NCBI GenBank assembly: GCA_024281135.1
Contig: JAMXLG010000043.1
Coordinates: 1 to 7,176, forward strand
DNA from: Vulcanimicrobiia bacterium
Lineage (GTDB): Bacteria > Eremiobacterota > Eremiobacteria > Baltobacterales > Baltobacteraceae
Direction: 5' to 3'
DNA length: 7,176 nucleotides
Position numbers and translations under genes: made by a program. Below the pieces are notes generated by a model that saw nothing but the letters and a program-made list of their open reading frames with translations, searched no databases and was not told the origin of the DNA. Of this stretch, positions 1 through 6,959 are shown piece by piece; positions within the stretch are counted from its first letter, which is position 1, and every line of letters begins with the position of its first letter.

Positions 1-575
<575 letters not shown>

Positions 576-881
576 TTAAACGCCGGCCGGAACTTTGTCG
601 ACGACCGCGAGGACGTCTTTTTCGGAAACAATGAGGAACTCTTTACCGTCGATCTTGACTTCAGAGCCCGAGTACTTCGAATAAATCACTCGGTCGCCAA
701 CCTTGACGGTCATCGGGAGGGTCTTGCCCTCGTCCGTTACACGGCCGGTGCCGACCGCGCGAACGATGCCTTCTTGCGGCTTTTCCTTTGCAGTGTCGGG
801 CAAGAAGATGCCGGTATTGGTCTTCTCGCTCTGTTCGACATGCTCAATGACCACGCGATCGGCCAAAGGCTTGAGATTCAC
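576..881 (-). CDS. groES: Co-chaperonin GroES (Hsp10), GTG start
   Basis: Heptameric cap of the GroEL folding chamber. The 101-residue protein has the usual family length (95-103). It reads [13 protein letters not shown] at the start, then the mobile loop that docks on GroEL (about 16-33, [18 protein letters not shown]), then [19 protein letters not shown] at 59-77 and the conserved end [14 protein letters not shown] at 81-94. The start is GTG at 879-881: GGAGG lies 5 bases upstream (887-891), and the family's N terminus begins at exactly this residue. The reading frame stays open further upstream to 974, but that stretch covers CIRCE and the promoter and shows no GroES homology, so I exclude it. 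It is the first gene of the groES-groEL operon and is expected to be heat-inducible through HrcA. Confidence 0.97.
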   Translation of the reverse strand: MNLKPLADRVVIEHVEQSEKTNTGIFLPDTAKEKPQEGIVRAVGTGRVTDEGKTLPMTVKVGDRVIYSKYSGSEVKIDGKEFLIVSEKDVLAVVDKVPAGV

Positions 882-886
882 GTAAA

Positions 887-891
887 CCTCC
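887..891 (-). promoter_or_regulatory. Ribosome-binding site of groES
   Basis: The minus strand reads GGAGG followed by five bases (TTTAC) and then GTG. This strong Shine-Dalgarno decides the GTG start at 881 over the longer open frame. Confidence 0.85.
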
Positions 892-924
892 AAAACACTG
901 TATAAACTTGAGCTTGGGAATGCA

Positions 925-951
925 TTGGCACTCACAGCAGTAGAGTGCCAA
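925..951 (-). promoter_or_regulatory. CIRCE operator (HrcA binding site) of groESL
   Basis: Perfect 9-bp inverted repeat with a 9-base spacer: TTGGCACTC at 925-933 and GAGTGCCAA at 943-951. The classical CIRCE is TTAGCACTC-N9-GAGTGCTAA; this copy carries G instead of A at the third position of the arm, with the compensating change in the other arm, so dyad symmetry is intact. It lies between the promoter and the groES start and covers the predicted transcription start. This is the standard geometry for repression by HrcA, which is itself folded by GroEL. The hrcA gene is not in the window. Confidence 0.95.
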
Positions 952-958
952 CCATGGC

Positions 959-987
959 ATCTTAGCAGAGTCAAACGGCGAGTGCAA
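959..987 (-). promoter_or_regulatory. Sigma-70-type promoter of groESL
   Basis: On the minus strand a -35 box TTGCAC (982-987) is followed by a 17-base spacer and a -10 box TAAGAT (959-964). Both differ from TTGACA and TATAAT at two positions, and the spacing is ideal. The predicted transcription start, about 952, falls at the edge of CIRCE, so bound HrcA would block initiation. The housekeeping-type boxes, rather than a sigma-32-type promoter, fit HrcA-based control. Confidence 0.8.
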
Positions 988-1015
988 GAACCAAGCCAGG
1001 CCTAAAACGCGAGCA

Positions 1016-1038
1016 GGGCCCCGGCATTGCCGAGGCCC
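1016..1038 (-). terminator. Hairpin after the TonB receptor gene, probable terminator
   Basis: On the minus strand, GGGCCTCGGC, loop AAT and GCCGGGGCCC form a ten-base-pair stem with one G-U pair, starting 8 bases after the receptor stop codon. The following sequence is only weakly T-rich (TTTT about ten bases further), so termination may be inefficient or may need Rho. It separates the receptor gene from the groESL promoter, which lies immediately downstream. Confidence 0.6.
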
Positions 1039-1045
1039 TTTGCCG

Positions 1046-3802
1046 CTACTTCACCTTGATCGTGTAGCCGAAGTAGATCTGCCTGGGCGGGATGCCGTAC
1101 AGCTCCGTGGCGGAAGTCCCGACGAGGGGCGCATAGTTTGCCGCGGTAGCGTACTGGTTGAGCGGGAGCGGTACGCCCTCGCCGATCAAACCCTCGTACT
1201 GGTTGAACTGGTTGAACACGTTCATCACGGAGACGTTGAACCGCCCGTTCTTCCCGACCGGAATCGCCCCGGTCAGTACGCCGTAATTATAGGCCGGCGA
1301 GTTCTTTGCGTTGTTGACAGCCACCCAGTATTGCTGCAGCCGCACGTTGAGGCCACTGTCGAACGTGTAGTCGATCGCGGCGTCTGCTTTGTGAAGCGGA
1401 ACGCCCGGCAACTGCGAATCGAGGATCAGCGTCAAGTTGTTCTGCAGCGTCGTGACGTCGGCAGAACGCAGCGATGTCGATTCGATCGAGTAATCGTAAT
1501 CGAAGAACAGGTGACGGTTCACGCGCGCACGCCCCGAGAGATCGGCGCCTTGTGCGAGCAATCGGCCGACGTTTGCCTGCGAGTTTACGCCGACACCGAC
1601 TAGACCGTTGGTACCGCATGCGGAGTTGATGGCGGTTTCAAACGTGTTAAGCTGCGCGCCAGGGATCGTTCCACCCGGCAAACCGCTGACCGGAATAATG
1701 GTGCTGTAGATCTTATTGTTGACGTTCTCGTTGTACACTTCCACCTGCATGATCGAGTCGCCGCCGAAGCGATGACCGATGCTCAACTCTTCGTCAACTG
1801 CTTTTTCCGGCAACAGACCTGGATTTGAAACCTGTCCGACGGTCGTTAGACCCGTGCAGTTCAAGTTACCGTTCAACGCAGCGGGCGCAATCGGCGCGTA
1901 CGGCAGATCGAGATACGTTGCATATGGCTGCACGGTCGTTGCACCAGAAGCAACGCGAAGCACGTTGTTATCCGGGAGTTGAAACACGAGCGCAACGCGC
2001 GGGTTGAAGTTTGTCGTGTTCGTGGTAGTCGAATGCGTGTCCGCGACGTTTACGTACGCCGTGTAGTTCGCTCGCGTCGGATGGTACACGTCCTGCGCGT
2101 AGACCGTCGTATCGTGCACGATCGGTGAGGGCTGTTGGGTACCGTTCTGTTTGAAGAAATACGCATAATTGTTGTACGCATACCCGAGACCGATGTCGTT
2201 CTGATTGCCAAAGTATTGGTCTGTCAGCGAGCCGCCTGATGTGGTGACCTGCGGTTGCAGCCAGAACGGCGAGTCGCCGGACGCAGCCAAAAACGGCTCC
2301 GTATACGTGCGGTCGTAGATTTGATTGAAACGATTTGTGTAAACGTTCAGTTCGGCGTCCGTATTTCCGACGGGCATGTCCAATTTGGCGGTGTAGTCGC
2401 CGATATTGAAGCTCTGCCACGTCGTCCCGGCTCCTTGCAAACCGCTTGCAATCTGCGCGTATTGCTGCGGAGTAACGCATGATTTTCCACCGTCCGGATT
2501 ACCGTTGATGCCGTAGCCCCACGGATTTCCGTTCGCGTTCGTCGGTGTGAACTGACCGGCGGGACAGCTCGTCGTCACCGTTCCACCGGTTCCCGTCAAC
2601 GTGTAAGAGTTTCCGGGAGCGTATGCGGCGAGACTCGAGTTGCCGAGCGCGAGTGCCGTGTTGTACGGCAAGAAGTCTTGGTCGCCATTCCCCGTCTTAT
2701 CATCCCAGTATCCGGCTGTAATCGCTGAGAGCGTGAGTTGCGGCGAGCGCTCCTTGTCGTTGAAACGATAGCTGAGCTTTCCGAGGAAGCCGCGATTTGA
2801 AACCGCCGTGTCGTCCTTATAGATACCGGACTGATACTCCGTCGTATTCACGGGCGCGGACGGATCGAATGCTGCTGACGGTTGAAAGAAGTATGCAGAC
2901 TTGTACGGTCCGTCGATGCCTTGCGTACCGTACGCGAACGCATACCCCAAACGGTTTTGAATCGTGCCCGTCGAGGTAAGCACCGTAACGAACTTGTCGA
3001 ACGTGCCGTAGCCTTCCGTCAGACTCGTCTCCGACTCTTTCGTTGGTTCGAGGGTTTGCATATTGATCGTGCCGCCAACTGCGGAGTACGGCGTCAACCC
3101 GGCAACACCCGAGCCGTACACGACCTGCACGCTGCGAAGTCCGAACGTTGGGGAAACCTCCCAGTTGTAGCCGAGGTTCTTACCGCGATTGATTCCGAAC
3201 CCGATCGGATGTCCGTCGATGAGTGCGACGGTTTCGAGTCCACCGATACCGCGAACGTCGAGATATTGATCGTCACCCGGCGAGGGCGTGTCGCTTCCGC
3301 CGGTTGCGGCGCTTAAATTGATCTGCGGCAGCGTGCGCAAGAAGTCGCCGGTGCGGAAAAAGCCCTGGCTTTGAATCGATTCGATACTGGCCTGTTTGTA
3401 GATCACAGCGGAGCGCTGCAGCGATTCGGAAGCGCGCGTCGTGGTTCGCGCGATCGTCCGTAACGTCTCCGCGCCGCTCTGTTGGCGACTCATCGCAAGC
3501 GTAACTTGCGCGGCTCCGCCGTTTACCGCGTAAATCGCATCAGAGAGCGTCGCCTGATAGCCGGAGACGTTGAGGCGAAGTTGATACTCGCCCGGAGTAA
3601 GACCGGAAACGTTAAAGCGGCCGAATGAATCCGTATGTACGGTCTTGTCCGTCGGGCCGACAGTCTCAACGGTGACGCCGGCAATCGGCAAACTCGTACT
3701 GGCATCGGCCACGCGGCCTTCAATGGAAAACGTTGCGGTCTGAGCCACAACGACTTGCGGCGCGACGAAAATCAGCGCAGCAAGCAAAGCAAAAAGACGC
3801 AC
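1046..3802 (-). CDS. TonB-dependent outer-membrane receptor with N-terminal carboxypeptidase-regulatory-like domain
   Basis: Probable outer-membrane transporter energised by TonB; the substrate is unknown. The 918-residue protein has a signal peptide (1-20, cleavage likely after VVA). A CarboxypepD_reg-type Ig-like domain follows at about 24-104 (IEGRVADA, then DSFGRFNVSGLTPGEYQLRL, a typical motif). The plug domain spans about 130-250 (DFLRTLPQI, YLDVRGIGG, ALIDGHP, VYGSGVAG, AVGGTINM), and the rest is a beta-barrel with the usual PEKAVDEELSIG segment near 665-675 and VMNVFNQFN near 859-867. Cys413/Cys442 and Cys649/Cys729 could form disulfides in loops. I see no clear TonB box. The last residue is Lys rather than the aromatic residue usual for barrel proteins, although the final strand IYFGYTIKV is otherwise typical. 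The GTG start at 3802 has GAGG eight bases upstream and opens directly into the signal peptide. No tonB, exbB or exbD is nearby. Confidence 0.92.
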   Translation of the reverse strand: MRLFALLAALIFVAPQVVVAQTATFSIEGRVADASTSLPIAGVTVETVGPTDKTVHTDSFGRFNVSGLTPGEYQLRLNVSGYQATLSDAIYAVNGGAAQVTLAMSRQQSGAETLRTIARTTTRASESLQRSAVIYKQASIESIQSQGFFRTGDFLRTLPQINLSAATGGSDTPSPGDDQYLDVRGIGGLETVALIDGHPIGFGINRGKNLGYNWEVSPTFGLRSVQVVYGSGVAGLTPYSAVGGTINMQTLEPTKESETSLTEGYGTFDKFVTVLTSTGTIQNRLGYAFAYGTQGIDGPYKSAYFFQPSAAFDPSAPVNTTEYQSGIYKDDTAVSNRGFLGKLSYRFNDKERSPQLTLSAITAGYWDDKTGNGDQDFLPYNTALALGNSSLAAYAPGNSYTLTGTGGTVTTSCPAGQFTPTNANGNPWGYGINGNPDGGKSCVTPQQYAQIASGLQGAGTTWQSFNIGDYTAKLDMPVGNTDAELNVYTNRFNQIYDRTYTEPFLAASGDSPFWLQPQVTTSGGSLTDQYFGNQNDIGLGYAYNNYAYFFKQNGTQQPSPIVHDTTVYAQDVYHPTRANYTAYVNVADTHSTTTNTTNFNPRVALVFQLPDNNVLRVASGATTVQPYATYLDLPYAPIAPAALNGNLNCTGLTTVGQVSNPGLLPEKAVDEELSIGHRFGGDSIMQVEVYNENVNNKIYSTIIPVSGLPGGTIPGAQLNTFETAINSACGTNGLVGVGVNSQANVGRLLAQGADLSGRARVNRHLFFDYDYSIESTSLRSADVTTLQNNLTLILDSQLPGVPLHKADAAIDYTFDSGLNVRLQQYWVAVNNAKNSPAYNYGVLTGAIPVGKNGRFNVSVMNVFNQFNQYEGLIGEGVPLPLNQYATAANYAPLVGTSATELYGIPPRQIYFGYTIKVK

Positions 3803-3810
3803 CTGTGTTA

Positions 3811-3837
3811 CCTCGAGCAGTAGCGTTGGTCGCTCGA
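3811..3837 (-). promoter_or_regulatory. Ribosome-binding site of the TonB receptor with an overlapping leader hairpin
   Basis: The Shine-Dalgarno GAGG (3811-3814) lies 8 bases before the GTG start. Just upstream the minus strand contains TCGAGC (3832-3837), a 13-base loop and GCTCGA (3813-3818), a perfect six-base-pair stem whose 3' arm shares two bases with the Shine-Dalgarno. The binding site is well supported. A regulatory role for the hairpin is inference. Confidence 0.5.
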
Positions 3838-3896
3838 AGTTTAAGAAACCATCCTTTTGGTTGGCTTATGCGAAGGTTAAGGCGCGATTTACGAAC

Positions 3897-3917
3897 GATG
3901 CCATTGAGATGACATTG
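3897..3917 (-). promoter_or_regulatory. Candidate direct-repeat operator upstream of the TonB receptor (Pho-box-like)
   Basis: On the minus strand CAATGTCATC (3908-3917) is followed after one base by CAATGGCATC (3897-3906): two 10-base units with one mismatch and an 11-bp period, about 95 bases before the receptor start. Response regulators of the OmpR/PhoB family bind direct repeats one helical turn apart, and the core TGTCAT-N5-TGGCAT resembles the PhoB pattern TGTCAT-N5-TGTCAT. The intervening bases (CTCAA) are less AT-rich than in enteric Pho boxes. I could not place a convincing promoter next to it. Confidence 0.35.
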
Positions 3918-3928
3918 GAAAATGAAAC

Positions 3929-3951
3929 GCTAGCGCCGGTTCCTAGCCGGC
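3929..3951 (-). terminator. Weak hairpin at the end of the small membrane protein gene
   Basis: Two overlapping, mutually exclusive five-base-pair stems are possible on the minus strand: GCTAG (3943-3947) with CTAGC (3929-3933), or GCCGG (3947-3951) with CCGGC (3935-3939). The first is followed by GTTTCATTTTCC, moderately T-rich. It overlaps the stop codon of the small gene. This may be a poor intrinsic terminator; I would not rely on it. Confidence 0.25.
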
Positions 3952-4236
3952 CAAGCTTGCGAACAAACCTGCACCGGCAAAAAACGCCAGAAGAAGGCTG
4001 GCTGAAGCGGTCCAGATGAACAGCCGAGTCGTCAGGTTGTCGATCGCGACCGCAATAAGGGAAAGACCAACGGCAAGCGCGACAACGGCGCCGTCGAGGA
4101 TGGCTAAATCGGCCGTGCGATGCAGTTGAACCCACAGTGTAAAAGCGGTTCCGATTCCGACCACAATGCCTAGAAGCGCGCTTGCGCTCCATATGACAAG
4201 TTCGGTCGGTTCGCGAACCGGACGACTACCCATCAT
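3943..4236 (-). CDS. Small hypothetical membrane protein with three predicted transmembrane helices
   Basis: I do not recognise this 97-residue protein. Its composition is that of an inner-membrane protein: hydrophobic segments at about 13-37 (LVIWSASALLGIVVGIGTAF in the core), 44-65 (LAILDGAVVALAVGLSLIAV) and 71-95 (LFIWTASASLLLAFFAGAGL), joined by short polar turns, with an arginine-containing N terminus (MMGSRPVREPTE). There are no cysteines and no recognisable catalytic motif. The ATG at 4236 is chosen because AGGA lies eight bases upstream; an in-frame TTG at 4266 has no ribosome-binding site. The downstream gap of 140 bases to the TonB receptor and the upstream gap of about 250 bases to the hydrolase suggest its own transcription unit. 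No plus-strand reading of this segment is more convincing. Confidence 0.65.
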   Translation of the reverse strand: MMGSRPVREPTELVIWSASALLGIVVGIGTAFTLWVQLHRTADLAILDGAVVALAVGLSLIAVAIDNLTTRLFIWTASASLLLAFFAGAGLFASLAG

Positions 4237-4307
4237 GGCAAAAATCCTACTCCGAGCAACTGACAAATTGCTTAGAAGGCTGTTAAGGCTTTGCAGCCAT
4301 TGCTACA

Positions 4308-4397
4308 GATTGCTCGCATACCCGAATCGCTTTGCCACTAAACAACGGCTTGGCTGGTATTTTTGATGCTAGGATTGCAACGGGCAGGCGAGCAATC
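4308..4397. repeat. 10-bp inverted repeat in the 249-base gap upstream of the small membrane protein
   Basis: GATTGCTCGC (4308-4317) and GCGAGCAATC (4388-4397) are perfect reverse complements separated by 70 bases. The core word ATTGCT/AGCAAT also occurs at 4267-4272 and 4299-4304. Beyond these repeats I see no gene, clear promoter or strong terminator in 4237-4485. A weak six-base-pair hairpin (4443-4461 on the minus strand) follows the hydrolase gene without a T tract. Confidence 0.4.
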
Positions 4398-4485
4398 GAG
4401 CGCTCAGCGTTCCTCAGCATCACGTTGCGATATTACTAGTATTCGGCAATTCTAACGCCGAGATGAAGTCGCTTGCCTACTACAC

Positions 4486-5556
4486 TTATCGTTGCGTTTG
4501 CGATAAAAACGATTGCAAATAATTGCCCCACACCGCAGGTAACGTGTGTGTGCTGTGACCGCGTGTTTCCGATGTAATCGGCAACAAAATGAATTGCCCG
4601 TGTGGAACGCGCTGAATTTCGCGCTGCATAATACCGAGTTCCGGCGGATTTACCTGATCGTCTGCAGAGTTGATCGCTAAAAGCGGCGCGACGATCGAGC
4701 CGAGTTGTGGTTCTGGATCGTAATCGCTCGATGACGTGATTTGATACAACAAATCATTGGCATCAAGATGCTTCGACAACAATTGCATTGTGTCGCGATA
4801 ATACGCATCGGCCGCCGCTTGGTTCGGCATGATGCTTTGATCGTAAAGCGGTGCGCTGCCGACCATCCAGAGTACATCAACGGCGCCTTTCATGCCGTAC
4901 GGCTGGCTCGTATAATTGCCGTCGTCATAGTTCGGCGAGCTCATGATGAGATCGGCAATCATGTTGCGCCAGATGCGATTTCGCCCCGAGATTTGAACCG
5001 GCAAACTCGCAAGCGGCATCAGCGCATCCATCATCGTCGGATACGCCTCGCCCCACATCCATGTTTGCATGCCGCCCAGCGACGTGCCCATCACCAAGCG
5101 TAAATGATTGACGTGCAAACCGTTGACGATCATGTCGTGCGTCGCGCGCACCATGTCGTGATAACCGTAGTGCGGAAACTTCAAGCGCATGCCGTCGCTC
5201 GGTTTGCTCGATTGCCCGTGGCCGATCTCGTCCGGAAGAATGATGAAATACTTCTGTGCGTCCAAAACACCGCCGGGCTTAAAGAGCACGCCCGCAAACC
5301 GGTCGACGATAAACTGCTGCGCCGATCCTCCCGTACCGTGAATAATGAGCACGGCATTCGTGGTGCGTCCGGACGCGTCGGCGCGCGGCGTCCCGAACGT
5401 TTCGTAATGCAAACGGAGGCCGGTCAGCGTTTCCCCGCTAGCAAAGGTGAACGACGGAACAGTATAGGTGCCGCTCGTAGGCGGCGGATAGTCGGCGGCG
5501 ACCGCCGTTACGCTAGATGAAAAGACGAAGACGAGAGCGAGCAATGCAATACGCAT
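4486..5556 (-). CDS. Secreted alpha/beta-fold hydrolase, MetX-like family
   Basis: Probable exported esterase or acyl hydrolase of 356 residues; substrate unknown. A signal peptide covers about 1-21 (hydrophobic core IALLALVFVF, likely cleavage around AVAA). The alpha/beta-hydrolase landmarks appear in order: the oxyanion strand-loop VLIIHGTGG at 69-77, PDEIGHGQSSKP at 108-119, the nucleophile elbow MGTSLGGMQ at 156-164 with Ser159, the acid in NSADDQVNPPE (Asp300, or less likely Asp299), and the histidine in RGHSTHTLP (His334, or His337). The order and the GTSLGG, DxxxPP and GH motifs match the homoserine O-acetyltransferase-like (MetX-like) group. An export signal argues against methionine biosynthesis in the cytosol. 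The ATG sits 15 bases after the lipoprotein stop, with no good Shine-Dalgarno at normal distance (AAGGTG lies 18 bases away), so it is probably translationally coupled to the gene before it. Confidence 0.85.
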   Translation of the reverse strand: MRIALLALVFVFSSSVTAVAADYPPPTSGTYTVPSFTFASGETLTGLRLHYETFGTPRADASGRTTNAVLIIHGTGGSAQQFIVDRFAGVLFKPGGVLDAQKYFIILPDEIGHGQSSKPSDGMRLKFPHYGYHDMVRATHDMIVNGLHVNHLRLVMGTSLGGMQTWMWGEAYPTMMDALMPLASLPVQISGRNRIWRNMIADLIMSSPNYDDGNYTSQPYGMKGAVDVLWMVGSAPLYDQSIMPNQAAADAYYRDTMQLLSKHLDANDLLYQITSSSDYDPEPQLGSIVAPLLAINSADDQVNPPELGIMQREIQRVPHGQFILLPITSETRGHSTHTLPAVWGNYLQSFLSQTQR

Positions 5557-5571
5557 GCTCGCTCATTCGTG

Positions 5572-6942
5572 CTACACCTTGAGAATCCGCGCCGAATGAG
5601 CCGGTAATGTTGTAAAGGTGCCCGCGGCCCACGACACGGTACCACCTAAGTACCAGCTTTTCGTGCTCAACACCAAATAATGGCCGTATTTAAAATGTGT
5701 GGCCGGAACGCTGTGCGTGACAGCATCGGAGTTGACCTCAGCCGCACATGCACCGATCGCGACACCGCTCACCGTGCAGCTCGAAAACTCGCGCAGATAC
5801 ACGCCCGTCGACGTATGAAGCGTTGCAATGCTCGACGTCGCGGTCGTGAGCGGACTCGATACCGCGATACCGTGCTCGGGGTAGACTTCATGTCCGTCGG
5901 ACGTCGGGATGTCGATGAGGTTGACGGAGTAGGTTGGGTTGTACGTCAGCCACCAGGACGCAAGCGCGTACACGCGCGCGGTAGTGCCCCCAGTAACCGT
6001 CGTTCCGTAATTGACACATACCGCGTCCTTGTGCAACGAGTTCGTGATGAGCAACAACTCGTTCATGTTGGCAACCCAGACGGAGCCGACGATTCCGACC
6101 GTATTGTTTGTCGACGCGCAACTTTCGAGCATCACGCCGAGCACATTGGGCTGCGTGATGAGCGCGGTCGAGCCACTCGTAACAATGCCGTTAAGAAGGA
6201 CCGGTTTCGGCGCCGCAGCGATAATGCGCTCTTGCGCTGCGAGCCACGTCGCGTTTGCACTCGAGCCGAGTGCGTTGAATTCGCGAGATGTCGCACCGAA
6301 CTTGAAACCGAAGTACGACGGGATGTATTGCGATTGGATATCGTCGATCTCAAACGCATTCGTGCGCGTTCCGACTATAACGGTGTTCTCATATGCACGA
6401 TACGCCGAAGGTAATCCCGAATAATTCGGATTGTCACGATCTTGCCACTGGCCGTTGACCTGCGTTCCGTTCGCGGTCACGTGAAGGCGATTTCCGGACG
6501 AGTCGTGCAGCCACGCGCTTTCAGTTCCATTGAGCGCGCCCGCGAACGTGCCCGTGCATGTTCCCGGTTTCGCTCCGTTCGCGGTCGCGAACGGCGAAAA
6601 GCAGCCCGGCATGATCTCGGGATCCGAATAAGCGATTGCGTACTTTCCACCGGCAGCCATGAAGGCATTCGCGTATGTGCCGCCGGCGTCACCCTGCTCG
6701 GTCATATCGTAATGTTGCGCCATCCACGTCGCGGGGATGTCTTTATTGAGGCCCTCCCCCTGATACCACGCCATCGCTCCGTGAATGTGCAGCGGACCCG
6801 AAAGCGCGAAGGGCGATACGCTTTGCGCGTCCAGCGCATTCATCGGCGATTCGTTAGTCGGCGGTATCGACGATGTTTTTGAGGAACACGCGCTCAGGGA
6901 GATCGCGAAGAGCGCAAGTGAACAAACAACGAGCTGACGCAT
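5572..6942 (-). CDS. Probable lipoprotein, possible glycoside-hydrolase-like enzyme
   Basis: A 456-residue exported protein. MRQLVVCSLALFAISLSACSS is a lipoprotein signal with lipobox LSAC, so Cys19 would be lipidated. The mature part starts with a Ser/Thr/Pro-rich linker to about 45. The main domain (about 50-370) has strands ending in acidic residues, AIAYSDPE near 102-109, NAFEIDDIQ near 195-203 and VLGVMLESC near 267-275, followed by YALASWWLTYNP near 325-336 and a short C-terminal beta domain with GVYLREFSSC at 380-389. This resembles a (beta/alpha)8 glycoside hydrolase with a small beta-sandwich, but I cannot place it in a named family. Six further cysteines after Cys19 (113, 129, 275, 309, 389, 399) fit three disulfides in an exported protein. 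The start at 6942 is chosen because AGGGGA stands nine bases upstream and the lipoprotein signal begins there; 14 more in-frame residues upstream add nothing. It is the first gene of a likely operon with the hydrolase. Confidence 0.75.
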   Translation of the reverse strand: MRQLVVCSLALFAISLSACSSKTSSIPPTNESPMNALDAQSVSPFALSGPLHIHGAMAWYQGEGLNKDIPATWMAQHYDMTEQGDAGGTYANAFMAAGGKYAIAYSDPEIMPGCFSPFATANGAKPGTCTGTFAGALNGTESAWLHDSSGNRLHVTANGTQVNGQWQDRDNPNYSGLPSAYRAYENTVIVGTRTNAFEIDDIQSQYIPSYFGFKFGATSREFNALGSSANATWLAAQERIIAAAPKPVLLNGIVTSGSTALITQPNVLGVMLESCASTNNTVGIVGSVWVANMNELLLITNSLHKDAVCVNYGTTVTGGTTARVYALASWWLTYNPTYSVNLIDIPTSDGHEVYPEHGIAVSSPLTTATSSIATLHTSTGVYLREFSSCTVSGVAIGACAAEVNSDAVTHSVPATHFKYGHYLVLSTKSWYLGGTVSWAAGTFTTLPAHSARILKV

Positions 6943-6959
6943 TGAAGGAAGTCCCCTGT

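Noticed and set aside
882..974. N-terminal extension of GroES by 31 residues from an upstream ATG
   Set aside because: The extension covers CIRCE and reaches past the -10 box, has no GroES homology, and a strong Shine-Dalgarno precedes the GTG at 881.
1040..1603. Plus-strand open frame of 187 residues opposite the TonB receptor
   Set aside because: Arg/Val-rich antisense translation without motifs. The minus-strand receptor explains the region fully.
4486..5556. Naming the hydrolase homoserine O-acetyltransferase (metX)
   Set aside because: The motifs place it in the MetX-like superfamily, but the signal peptide and the lack of methionine genes nearby argue against that function, so no gene symbol is given.
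5680..6414. Plus-strand open frame of 244 residues opposite the lipoprotein gene
   Set aside because: Arg-rich composition typical of antisense frames, no family motif, and the opposite strand encodes a coherent exported protein.
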